A DNA stretch of 43,294 bases, taken from assembly GCF_007991215.1 (NCBI RefSeq), contig NZ_BJXX01000127.1, forward strand, positions 1 to 43,294. Reading direction: 5' to 3'. The notes beneath the pieces are model-generated. The model was given only the letters and a program-made list of their open reading frames with translations. It had not been told where the DNA came from and made no database searches. Both the position numbers and the translations under genes were made by a program. Shown piece by piece: positions 1 to 7,930 of the stretch. Source of the stretch: Aneurinibacillus danicus. Lineage in GTDB: Bacteria; Bacillota; Bacilli; Aneurinibacillales; Aneurinibacillaceae. Numbering within the stretch: the stretch's first letter is position 1; each line of letters begins with the position of its first letter.

Positions 1-875
1 ATATCATCCTTTGCATACCTATAAAAACCTTCTCCAGATTTTATGCCTAATTTTCCTTCTTTTACTTTTTCTCTTAAGAGTTTATTAGCTTGTCGAGAGT
101 TATCCATATCCTTTAATAGGTTGTCAGCAACAGTACACCAAACATCTAAACCACCTAAATCAGCGACTTCTAGATGACCTGTTGTAGCATATCTAAACGC
201 GGGTCCAAATTTCAATGCCTTATCAATATCCTCAGGCGCTGCCACCCCCATTTGTATAATCGAGAACACCTCTCGTGCTAAACCTTGTTGGAGCCTGTTT
301 GCTACAAGTCCAGGAATATCTTTTAGAACTTTAACAGTTTGTTTTTTGATCGATTGGTAAAATTGTTCAACTTCTTTATAAGTTTTCTCTGGCATGTTTC
401 CGAAATAGGATAGTTCTACAAGAGGCATTAAATGGGCCGGATTATACCAATGACTTATCATTATTTGCTCTTTACGTTTGTCACTGACAAATTTCATCAT
501 ACCATTCAATTCAAGACTTGATGTATTACTTGTTAAAATGGTATGTGAAGGACAATATTCATCTAATTGTTTAAATAACTTTTGTTTTAGTTCTAAAATT
601 TCAGGAGCAGCTTCAATTACATAGTCTCTATCTTCGACTGTTTGCTGTAAATCTGTAAACAAGTTAATCCTGCTGATAGTTAATGAAATTAACTCCGGTT
701 CAATAAAATTCTCCTCAACCAACAATTCAAGTTCTTCTTGTATTTCTCCTATGGCCACCCTTAATCTATTCTCATCAGTATCATATAAGTTAACATCGTA
801 ACCATGCATAGCAAAGGTTTCTGCAATACCATGTCCCATTGTTCCTGCACCTAAAACAGCAACTTTTTTTATCAT
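1..875 (-). CDS. 3-hydroxyacyl-CoA dehydrogenase family NAD-dependent dehydrogenase (C-terminus off the window)
   Basis: The frame opens with an ATG at 875 and runs off the left edge, giving about 291 residues without a stop. It begins with a Rossmann dinucleotide motif GAGTMG (about residues 9-14). The family's catalytic-region motifs NTSSLEL and HWYNPAHLMPLVEL follow, then the C-terminal helical domain (PGLVANRLQQ; GGLDVWCTV). Such enzymes oxidise a 3-hydroxy acid or 3-hydroxyacyl-CoA to the 3-keto form with NAD+. The HWYNP version differs from the HFFNPVP of 3-hydroxybutyryl-CoA dehydrogenases and recalls relatives acting on free hydroxy acids, such as L-carnitine or L-gulonate dehydrogenases. 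With a BKACE enzyme upstream in the same direction, oxidation of a free 3-hydroxy acid before beta-keto cleavage is a sensible inference; the substrate is not known. The RBS is a modest AGGG about 8 bases before the ATG. Confidence 0.85.
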   Translation of the reverse strand, partial: MIKKVAVLGAGTMGHGIAETFAMHGYDVNLYDTDENRLRVAIGEIQEELELLVEENFIEPELISLTISRINLFTDLQQTVEDRDYVIEAAPEILELKQKLFKQLDEYCPSHTILTSNTSSLELNGMMKFVSDKRKEQIMISHWYNPAHLMPLVELSYFGNMPEKTYKEVEQFYQSIKKQTVKVLKDIPGLVANRLQQGLAREVFSIIQMGVAAPEDIDKALKFGPAFRYATTGHLEVADLGGLDVWCTVADNLLKDMDNSRQANKLLREKVKEGKLGIKSGEGFYRYAKDD

Positions 876-1174
876 GATTGTACCCTGCTTTCTATAATTT
901 TCATTAAAATTTAAGTTTTGTAATGACAGTAAAAATCTCCACTCTTCTTACCCAAAAATCTAGCCTTAATTATTTGTTTAAGCAAGAACATAGTTCACTA
1001 AAGCCTTCATATAAGTTTTCTTTTCCATAGCAAGAAGAAGTGCATCTAATCCAATTTAGTCAGTTTCAATTGTCCAAGTGGATGGTTGGCTTCTAGTATT
1101 ATTCGTTGATTCATTTCTTAATCAATCGTTTCCTTGCCATGACTAAATCCTCCGCTTATCAATCTTCTAAAATC
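876..1174. other. Intergenic stretch without a gene
   Basis: About 300 bases between the dehydrogenase and the permease remnant. A good-looking ribosome binding site on the minus strand (GCGGAGGATT before an ATG near 1140) leads into only nine codons before a stop, so it may be the start of a decayed gene. I see no promoter or terminator I can defend. Confidence 0.4.
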
Positions 1175-1478
1175 TTAGACAATACCTGTTAAGCTATAAA
1201 CCGCAATGAGCAAAAATGCAGCGAATGTTTTTAATAGCGTGATAGCAAAAATATCCCCGTAAGATTGACGGTGAGTTAGTGCACAGACGGTTAAGATAGT
1301 GATAATTGCACCATTATGTGGGAGTGTATCCATTCCTCCTGAAGCCATAGCAATTACACGATGCATTACCTCAGGCGGAATATTCATTGCTGAAGCTGTT
1401 TGCAAATACTGCTCTCCCATCGAACTTAGGACGATCCCCTACCTCCTGAAGCTGAACCAGTCATTCCAGACAATACTA
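1175..1478 (-). pseudogene. GntP-family permease remnant (C-terminal fifth, frameshifted)
   Basis: The last about 100 codons of a GntP-type permease survive. The tail (VMHRVIAMASGG, LPHNGAIITILTVC, SLTGIV) closely matches the C-terminus of the complete permease at 1841-3280. Reading upstream, the match continues as ILSGMTGSASGG in another frame. One missing base, between about 1439 and 1440 (an A on the plus strand, i.e. the T of an ATG codon), explains the shift. The nucleotide sequences differ at many third positions, so this is an old paralogue and not a fresh duplication. All transmembrane segments upstream are gone and the homology stops at about 1478, exactly where a lysR fragment on the other strand begins. 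Confidence 0.8.
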
Positions 1479-1661
1479 GGCATTACCCTTCTTCCTGAAT
1501 CTATCTATTACAAACAAAACAACCCTAATATTAAGATTATTCCATTAACTGAATCCGCTCTTGTTTGGGAGTTAGGGATTATAACAAAAAAAGATTCCTA
1601 TCACTCTTTTGCTTTGAGAGAATTATTGAAGCTTCTTGCTAAAGGGTTTCAGAATGAATAA
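1479..1661 (+). pseudogene. LysR-family regulator remnant (last about 60 codons)
   Basis: Read on the plus strand, the segment from GITLLPE to the stop at 1659-1661 has the pattern of the end of a LysR effector-binding domain: a G-[IV]-x-L-L-P turn, the strand KIIPL, then WELGIITKKDSYHS and a final helix ending LAKGF. There is no helix-turn-helix and no start. The open frame continues upstream only because it runs antisense through the permease remnant. It probably represents the regulator that was once divergent from the degraded permease gene. It does not resemble the LysR protein at 15686-16609 closely. Confidence 0.6.
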
Positions 1662-1753
1662 TTCCTGTTCTGACGCTTCAAAATTTAAAACAGGTGCAGT
1701 CCGAAAAAATTTACAGAAACTAGCCATAAAGCTTACATCGAGTAAATACGTGT

Positions 1754-1775
1754 CCCCTTAGCGCTAACTAAGGGG
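1754..1775. other. Perfect 8-bp hairpin downstream of the permease gene
   Basis: CCCCTTAG and CTAAGGGG flank a 6-base loop, about 65 bases beyond the permease stop on the minus strand. No T-run follows on either strand, so it is not a classical intrinsic terminator. It could protect or end the message. Confidence 0.35.
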
Positions 1776-1840
1776 GGCAATGACTGTACGATATTTGAAT
1801 TTATTAATAGTTCCAATGTGATGTAATCATACAAGAACCA

Positions 1841-3280
1841 TTACACAATGCCAGTTAAACTATAGATTCCAATGACTACGAAAACTGTTAGCGTTTTCAA
1901 TATGGTGATAGCGAAAATATCACGATATGATTGAATATGGGTCATACCACAAACGGTAAGAATCGTAATCACTGCTCCATTATGAGGTAGTGAATCCATC
2001 CCTCCGGAAGCCATCGCAATTACCCGATGCATGACCTCTGGGGGAATGTTATATTGTGCCGCCGCCTCCATATACTTGTCAGCCATTACACTCAGTGCAA
2101 TTCCCATTCCTCCGGAAGCTGATCCAGTAATACCCGCCAAAATGTTAGTTGTGACTGCTCCGTTCACAAGCGGATTTGAAAATACATGTGAAATTCCGTC
2201 TTGAACCATGTTAAAACCAGGAAGTGCGGCAATAACACCACCGAATCCATATTCTGAAGCCGTATTCATGGTCGCCAGTAAAGACCCACCAATGCTGACG
2301 TTTATATCCGTTTGAAATTTAGCCCGTACTTCTTTCCAGTTATAGGCTATAGTGGCGATTATCCCAATCAACAGGGCAATTTCTACTGACCAAATCCCTA
2401 TAACTTTGGAAAGTTCAACCTTCCCAAACGACTCTAGACCGATAGACGCGAAATCAAATCCGTTGGGATACCACTTAGGAATGGCCGTGGTAAAAAATTT
2501 GTTAGTGACCCCAACAAGAATAAGAGGAACAAATGCAAGAAGTTCACGAGAACGGTTGTTTGAAGAGTCGAGATTTGTTGGAGAAATCTCTTCTACAGCG
2601 TGAGCAGTAGCCGCCAATTCTGCATCTGCATCTCCAAAACCTGAATATCCCTCTCCAGCTTTTTGAGCTTTTCGAACGCGTGATTCTAAATAAATCATAC
2701 CCACAACAAAAACAATAATTCCGCCGATTGTCCCTAAAATCGGAGCAGCGTAAATATCCGTCTTAAAAAAAGTAGTAGGAATTACATTCTGAATTTGTGG
2801 CGTGCCGGGTAATGCATCCATTGTGAAAGTGGCGCCCCCTAAAACAATAGTGGCGGGGAGCAGGCGTTTTGGAATGTTTGATTCTCGAAATATATTAGAA
2901 GCAAATGGATAAACAGCAAAAACAACAACAAACAAACTTACACCACTATAAGTAAGTACTGCGCTTAATAGCACTGTGGCTAAAATCGCTCGTTTAGGCC
3001 CCACCCAACTAATGATAGTTCGAGCAATTGATTTTGCTACTCCGGACATTTCAACGACTTTACCAAATATAGCCCCTAAGAGAAAAACAGGAAAATATAG
3101 TTTAATAAAACCCACCATCTTTTCCATGAAGATATTCGAAAAGAAAGGGAGAATGTACGATGGCTCCGTCAATAAGACAGCAAACAACGCACAAAGAGGC
3201 GCAAACAGAATTACTGAAAATCCTCGGTACGCAATAAACATAAGCAATCCTAGTGCTAAAAGAATAACTATAAGATCCAT
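1841..3280 (-). CDS. GntP-family permease for a (hydroxy/keto) carboxylate
   Basis: A 479-residue, strongly hydrophobic protein with about 12 membrane segments. Family landmarks include the early helix FPVFLLGAIFGK with SGVAKSIA, the segment GGATFTMDALPGTPQIQN, and the C-terminal half ITGSASGGMGIALS, VMHRVIAMASGGMDSLPHNG and SLTGIV. GntP permeases import gluconate, beta-hydroxybutyrate and similar organic acids by cation symport. The length fits the family, and the loop at about residues 200-250 is polar and probably cytoplasmic. The ATG follows TAAGGAGGAAG with good spacing. It sits third in a minus-strand gene row after the BKACE and PanE-like genes, which suggests it imports the compound they degrade. 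A decayed paralogue lies just downstream. The exact substrate cannot be read from the sequence. Confidence 0.88.
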   Translation of the reverse strand: MDLIVILLALGLLMFIAYRGFSVILFAPLCALFAVLLTEPSYILPFFSNIFMEKMVGFIKLYFPVFLLGAIFGKVVEMSGVAKSIARTIISWVGPKRAILATVLLSAVLTYSGVSLFVVVFAVYPFASNIFRESNIPKRLLPATIVLGGATFTMDALPGTPQIQNVIPTTFFKTDIYAAPILGTIGGIIVFVVGMIYLESRVRKAQKAGEGYSGFGDADAELAATAHAVEEISPTNLDSSNNRSRELLAFVPLILVGVTNKFFTTAIPKWYPNGFDFASIGLESFGKVELSKVIGIWSVEIALLIGIIATIAYNWKEVRAKFQTDINVSIGGSLLATMNTASEYGFGGVIAALPGFNMVQDGISHVFSNPLVNGAVTTNILAGITGSASGGMGIALSVMADKYMEAAAQYNIPPEVMHRVIAMASGGMDSLPHNGAVITILTVCGMTHIQSYRDIFAITILKTLTVFVVIGIYSLTGIV

Positions 3281-3376
3281 ACACTTCCTCCTTATTTTTA
3301 ATTTAATAAAAATTTAGCTTCTGCAGTTAAAATGCAGGAAACCAGGAACGTATGATAGCGGTCTATCCTCTGAAAC

Positions 3377-4414
3377 TCATTTAACCGTATTTAATAAATT
3401 AGGGTCAAAATATTTTATATTATCTGCAAATTTCGGAACATACCCATTTTTTTCTGCTTCCTTAACTAATTTGACAACGAGATTATTGTAGGGGGTTTTT
3501 ATTCCTGCTTCCATTCCCTTTTTACAAATGAAACCATTGATAAAATCTATTTCTGTCTTTCTTTTCTTCTCCAGGTCTTGTAGCATGCTGGCTTTTGTAT
3601 TACTATGCGGTCCCCAAACTTCTTGATAAAAATCCATTTTATTTGGTATATCATTTTCGTCTTGGAGTTCAAGAAACTCCATATCTCTCCCCTGCATCAC
3701 TTCTAATTTAATTCCATGAGCGTGTGCAACCTTTATCGTTTCATCTGCAATATGGGCTAAACTAACCATTGCAGCTTCACTGGATAAAACTTCGCCAAAA
3801 CGGCAGCCTAAAGCAGCTGACATACCACTAAATGTGGCATTCATTAATAGTTTTGACCATTTTATTCCCATGATGTTAGATGAGATATCACAATGACCAA
3901 CTAAATCCAAAATTCTTTTTATTTCCCTAAGGCGTGGAGTTATCGATCCATCTAATTCACCAATATCAAATGCGTAATTTTTTAAAGTTTGTATTTCTGT
4001 TGCGAGTTCAGAAACACCTGGTCCTATCCATGCAGCACCAAATCCTACAACACCCCCAATGGTTCTTTCGCGTCCAATATAAGAAGAAACAAAATCCTCT
4101 GGTATACCATTTTGTAGCGTACAAACGATACTATTGGGGTGAAGATGAGGAAGCAATTGTTCTAAAGAAGTCCGGTTATAAACCTGTTTGGTCAGCAAAA
4201 AAACTAAATCATAGTGACCATTCATTTCATGAGGAAATAAGGCTTTTACAGGTACACAAACATCCATGAAACCGGTAATTTTTGCACCAAAATGATTTAG
4301 TGCCTCTACGTGTTCCTTATTGATATCAATTAAATCTACTTCTTGTCCTCCTGCAGTAATTAAGGCTCCTATTATTGTACCTAAGGAACCTGAACCCATT
4401 ATTGCAACTCTCAT
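3377..4414 (-). CDS. Ketopantoate reductase (ApbA/PanE)-family oxidoreductase
   Basis: 345 residues. The N-terminus has the NADP-binding glycine motif GSGSLG at residues 7-12, a conserved LTKQ segment, and LQNGI in the Rossmann half. The C-terminal helical domain has KWSKLLMNATFSGMSA, carrying the family's catalytic lysine and conserved asparagine, and NTKASMLQDLEKKRKTEIDFING. The family reduces 2-ketopantoate to pantoate. Many catabolic members act instead on other 2-keto or 2-hydroxy acids, and the location between a BKACE gene and a carboxylate permease favours a catabolic role here. The ATG is preceded by AAGGAGGAGC. About 35 residues longer than the biosynthetic enzymes, with an extended C-terminal helix. 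Confidence 0.85.
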   Translation of the reverse strand: MRVAIMGSGSLGTIIGALITAGGQEVDLIDINKEHVEALNHFGAKITGFMDVCVPVKALFPHEMNGHYDLVFLLTKQVYNRTSLEQLLPHLHPNSIVCTLQNGIPEDFVSSYIGRERTIGGVVGFGAAWIGPGVSELATEIQTLKNYAFDIGELDGSITPRLREIKRILDLVGHCDISSNIMGIKWSKLLMNATFSGMSAALGCRFGEVLSSEAAMVSLAHIADETIKVAHAHGIKLEVMQGRDMEFLELQDENDIPNKMDFYQEVWGPHSNTKASMLQDLEKKRKTEIDFINGFICKKGMEAGIKTPYNNLVVKLVKEAEKNGYVPKFADNIKYFDPNLLNTVK

Positions 4415-4550
4415 ATGTGCTCCTCCTTGTAATGTGATTAGCCGGTCAAATGAATCGAGATTTATTCGGCAGATTCACTCCTCTTAAAGTTTTAAAATAG
4501 GGAATAAACAAATTTCCCAGAAAAACAACAAAAAAGCTAAGCCCCCCAGA

Positions 4551-5411
4551 TTACTTAACAACACTACTTATATCCTCCGGTGCTTTTGTACTTCTTAATT
4601 TATCTAGTCCTAAAATTTGTCTTGCTTCGTTTGGCGTAGCAATTTCTCTTCCTAAAGTTCGAGATAAATTTACAATTCTTTCAACAAATTGGGCATTGGT
4701 TTTAGCTAATTCTCCCTTTCGATAATAGACACTGTCCTCCATACCTACTCGAACATGCCCCCCCAAAACGATGGACATTGTATTAATCGTTAATTGATCT
4801 TTGCTTGCCCCAATCGCTGACCAGGTAGAATTAGCTGGAATACTTTCGACCAAATACAATAAATTTTTAGGTGTAGCAGGCATACCACCCTGTACGCCTA
4901 GTACGAATTGGAAATGGAACGGAGGCTCGATGAGACCCTTTTTGAAAATTCGCAAGGTATTGTGAATCATTCCAATGTCAAAAATTTCAATTTCAGGTTT
5001 TATCTTATAATTTTTCATCTTAATGGCCAACTTTTCTAGAAAAGCAGGGGAATTTAGAAAAACACCTGATCCAAAATTCATTGAGCCAGCATCAAAGCTA
5101 GCCATCTCAGGCCGTAATTCGCACACTCGAAGCCGATCTTCATCATTCATATCTATTCCACCAGCCGTGGTCAAGTTGAGAATGATATCACATTTATCCT
5201 TTATTCGGTCAACTACTTCAATATAGGTTGCTAAATCAAGGGTATTATTTCCGTCTTGATCTCTCACATGAATATGGGCTATTGCTGCTCCTGCTTGCCA
5301 CGCTTCATAAACGGAATCTGCGATTTCCTTTGGTGACAAAGGTACGTATGGAGTATGCTGGCGGGTTGTCTGAGCTCCGGTTGGAGCAACTGTAATAATT
5401 AGTTTTTCCAA
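4551..5411 (-). CDS. Beta-keto acid cleavage enzyme (BKACE, formerly DUF849)
   Basis: 286 residues, the normal BKACE size. These zinc enzymes condense a beta-keto acid with acetyl-CoA and split it to acetoacetate plus a new acyl-CoA; the founding member is 3-keto-5-aminohexanoate cleavage enzyme Kce. The zinc-site HIHVRD gives H46 and H48, the third ligand is probably E225 in GGHVRVGMED, and the region from LNLTTAGG to SFDAGSMNFG is typical. The start is a TTG at 5411, chosen because AAAGGAGG lies 7 bases upstream and the protein then begins at the usual first strand (EKLIITVAPTGA). It is the promoter-proximal gene of the row and lies behind a sigma-54 promoter about 210 bases upstream. Which beta-keto acid is cleaved is open; dehydrocarnitine is one possibility given the dehydrogenase downstream. 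Confidence 0.9.
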   Translation of the reverse strand: MEKLIITVAPTGAQTTRQHTPYVPLSPKEIADSVYEAWQAGAAIAHIHVRDQDGNNTLDLATYIEVVDRIKDKCDIILNLTTAGGIDMNDEDRLRVCELRPEMASFDAGSMNFGSGVFLNSPAFLEKLAIKMKNYKIKPEIEIFDIGMIHNTLRIFKKGLIEPPFHFQFVLGVQGGMPATPKNLLYLVESIPANSTWSAIGASKDQLTINTMSIVLGGHVRVGMEDSVYYRKGELAKTNAQFVERIVNLSRTLGREIATPNEARQILGLDKLRSTKAPEDISSVVK

Positions 5412-5620
5412 AATAATTCCTCCTTTTGATGATCATAGACTTTTGACACTCTCTTTAAACAATCATACGAACTAGAAATCACTCGTTGAAAATCAAAGTT
5501 GATCCAAATAAAAAACACTTGATTTTTCCTTTACAAGAGAATTATTTGATGTAATGAGGATCGTTATTGATGTGATTTCCAACTTTTTATAATTAAATTA
5601 AGTTTATACCTTAGTAACTT

Positions 5621-5636
5621 TGCAATAATTATGCCA
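5621..5636 (-). promoter_or_regulatory. Sigma-54 (-24/-12) promoter of the BKACE operon
   Basis: Read on the minus strand, TGGCATAATTATTGCA matches the sigma-54 consensus TGGCAC-N5-TTGCA in 10 of 11 defined positions with exact spacing. Transcription would start near 5610, leaving a leader of about 200 bases before the TTG of the BKACE gene. A sigma-54-dependent activator is encoded divergently just upstream. Confidence 0.85.
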
Positions 5637-5686
5637 AATAAAATTTCTTTTCCCACCATGCTACATTTCATCTATATAATCTTCTG

Positions 5687-5696
5687 TGCATATGCA
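5687..5696. promoter_or_regulatory. Candidate activator site (palindrome TGCATATGCA)
   Basis: A perfect 10-bp palindrome about 50 bp upstream of the sigma-54 promoter and between the divergent activator gene and its presumed target. The position suits an upstream activating sequence for the 5784-7208 protein. The assignment rests on position and symmetry only. Confidence 0.35.
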
Positions 5697-5783
5697 ATTT
5701 TGATTATTTTTTGATTATTTTGTTTTCATTCTATATCCTTTTTTATATACTAGAATTATCGATTTCAAAGGATGTGAAGATCG

Positions 5784-7208
5784 TTGTATAAAACGCCCTT
5801 TTTTCAACTAACAGCTACGGAGGAACTTGTTTATTTATTAACTAGCATTTTCAATACTTCCCATGATGGATTATATGTATGCGATAAGAACGGGTATACA
5901 CTTTTATATAATGAAGCGTTTCTACAAATTTCAGGAATTTCTATGGAGTTAATGAATACTTATAGCACTATTGAATTACATCAAATGAATGTTGTACCTG
6001 AATCCTGTGCAGGCGAAGCCATTAAAACTCAACGATCCTGTAGCACTATAATTGATTATTACAACGGGAAAAAGGCGATTGTTACCGCGACTCCTTTTTT
6101 TAACCAAGATCAAGAGATTCTATTTGTTGTGTCTAACGTACGAGACATCACAGAAATTAATCGATTACAACAGGAATTAGAAGAAACTCGACAGGTTAAC
6201 TTGGCATTTCAAAAAGCACTTGAGCAGATTCAAAATGGATTGGAAAACAATCAACAGTTCATTTATAGAAGTAAAAGTATGCACCAGATTCTCTCCATGG
6301 CATCAAGATTTGCTAAAAATGACTCACCTATTCTTTTATTAGGGGAATCCGGGGTAGGAAAAGATGTCCTAGCTAACTACATTCATGAAAAAAGTGAAAG
6401 GGGTGGTGATTTTATCAAGATTAACTGCGGAGCGATTCCCGATCATCTTTTGGAATCCGAATTGTTCGGCTATGAGAAAGGAGCTTTTACAGGGGCTAAT
6501 GCACGAAAAGAAGGATTGTTTGAATTGGCTCATGGAGGCACTATTTTCCTCGACGAAATCGGTGACCTTCCCTATTCCTTACAGGTTAAACTATTAAACG
6601 TATTACAAGATTCTAAAATAAGAAGACTCGGAGGAACTCAGACACACGAAATTAATATACGAATTATTGCTGCTACGAATTGTGATCTTGAGTCTTTAGT
6701 TGAACAGAAAAAATTTCGCCTTGATCTATACTACCGACTAAATGTATTGTCTATTACGATCCCGCCACTAAGAGAAAGACGTGAAGATATACCTGCTCTT
6801 CTATTTTTCTATCTAAAAAAATTAGCCCAAAAATACAAAATGGAGAAAAGAATAGACAATGATGTATTAGAAAAATGTATGGAATATGAATGGCCCGGAA
6901 ACATTCGCGAGTTAAAGAATTTGGTCGAACGAATGTATCATATGAGTGAAAATAGAATAATTTCATTGAATGAACTACCATCTTTCATTAAAAATTCACA
7001 ACGAGTCGCATTACAAAATAGCGAAACAGTCAAATATAAGAACAATAAACCATTACCTCTTAAACAGGCCATCGCCGAATTTGAAAAAGAATACATTACG
7101 AATATGCTTTCACTTACTTCGACTATGCAGGAATGCGCCGATACACTCGAGGTCAACATCTCCACGCTTGTACGAAAAAAACGAAGTCTAGGGATCAAGT
7201 TCAAGTAG
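5784..7208 (+). CDS. Sigma-54-dependent transcriptional activator with PAS sensor
   Basis: 474 residues. An N-terminal PAS domain (about 20-125) is followed by a short coiled-coil linker (about 125-155). The AAA+ domain has Walker A GESGVGKD at 187-194, the sigma-54 contact loop GAFTGA at 233-238 and DEIG at 257-260, and a Fis-type helix-turn-helix closes the protein (about 440-470). Such proteins bind distal sites and hydrolyse ATP to open sigma-54 promoters. The start is a TTG at 5784 after AAAGGATG; the in-frame ATG options lie well inside the PAS domain. It is divergent from the BKACE operon, whose sigma-54 promoter lies between them, so it is very probably its activator, with the PAS domain sensing the substrate or a metabolite. 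Confidence 0.92.
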   Translation: MYKTPFFQLTATEELVYLLTSIFNTSHDGLYVCDKNGYTLLYNEAFLQISGISMELMNTYSTIELHQMNVVPESCAGEAIKTQRSCSTIIDYYNGKKAIVTATPFFNQDQEILFVVSNVRDITEINRLQQELEETRQVNLAFQKALEQIQNGLENNQQFIYRSKSMHQILSMASRFAKNDSPILLLGESGVGKDVLANYIHEKSERGGDFIKINCGAIPDHLLESELFGYEKGAFTGANARKEGLFELAHGGTIFLDEIGDLPYSLQVKLLNVLQDSKIRRLGGTQTHEINIRIIAATNCDLESLVEQKKFRLDLYYRLNVLSITIPPLRERREDIPALLFFYLKKLAQKYKMEKRIDNDVLEKCMEYEWPGNIRELKNLVERMYHMSENRIISLNELPSFIKNSQRVALQNSETVKYKNNKPLPLKQAIAEFEKEYITNMLSLTSTMQECADTLEVNISTLVRKKRSLGIKFK

Positions 7209-7435
7209 TCATTAAAGACTCTAGTAAAAAGAGCCATAAAACAAAATCAGTATTCGTGTGATTGTAAAAAGAGATAAAAAACGATAAGTTTACAATGGAA
7301 GCCCTTTATTAAACGGATAGCTTTATATTCTATATGGGTAATGTTAGGATTTTATGTTTTTACGATATTAAGAATAAAAATCCCTATATATCAATATTTT
7401 CTGTTTTATTTCATTTAGGTGCAGTTTTAGTATAC

Positions 7436-7474
7436 AAAAGAAAAAAGACGGTTCCTTATGGAATGGGAACCGTC
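7436..7474 (-). terminator. Intrinsic terminator ending the 15161-7931 operon
   Basis: On the minus strand GACGGTTCC and GGAACCGTC form a 9-bp perfect stem followed by TTTTTTCTTTT. It lies beyond the hyuB-like gene and the 3-hydroxybutyryl-CoA dehydrogenase fragment. Between 7209 and 7435 I see no gene, only an unassigned 46-codon hydrophobic open stretch on the plus strand (7278-7415) without a start. Confidence 0.85.
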
Positions 7475-7611
7475 AACATCCTTGATCATCAATTAAATTG
7501 CGTGTAAGTCTTGTTCAACTAAATGATCTCATTAAGGTACTATATTTTGGCTTTTGCACTTTGAACCTGTTACAGTTTCTACTGGATAATAAAAACGGTA
7601 ATGATTTGTCA

Positions 7612-7911
7612 TTACATCATTCCCTGATCGATTTCCTCCGGTGTATTTCCTTCCATCACCAGATAAATGGCCTCATTGAGCATCGGAACAAGAACACGAT
7701 TTACCGTAAACCCAGGGTAATCGTTTGCGACAATGATTGTTTTGCCTAAACGTTCCCCAACTGCCTTCATTTGCTCTATGGTTTCATCCGAAGTTGTAAG
7801 GGAACGGACAATTTCCAGTAAATTCATTACTGGAACCGGGCTGAAAAAATGCATGCCAACGACCTTCTCGGGACGTTGAGTTATGCTGCCGATAGCACTA
7901 AAACTTAGTGC
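7612..7911 (-). pseudogene. 3-hydroxybutyryl-CoA dehydrogenase fragment (middle part only)
   Basis: About 100 codons match the centre of 3-hydroxyacyl-CoA dehydrogenases: SITQRPEKVVGMHFFSPVPVM (the family's RPEKVIGMHFFNPVPVM), then DYPGFTVNRVLVPMLNEA and EEIDQGMM. The Rossmann domain is missing upstream, where an in-frame TGA occurs at about 7926. The reading frame stops at the point where the C-terminal HPMGPL region should begin. The fragment sits 20 bases after the stop of the hyuB-like gene, so an original last gene of the operon was probably a beta-hydroxyacyl-CoA dehydrogenase. Confidence 0.85.
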
Positions 7912-7930
7912 GATAAACTCAATTCAATTG

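Noticed and set aside
1299-1661. A 120-codon plus-strand gene
   Set aside because: Its first 60 codons are antisense to the permease remnant and only the end resembles LysR, so it is a chimera of two remnants and not a gene.
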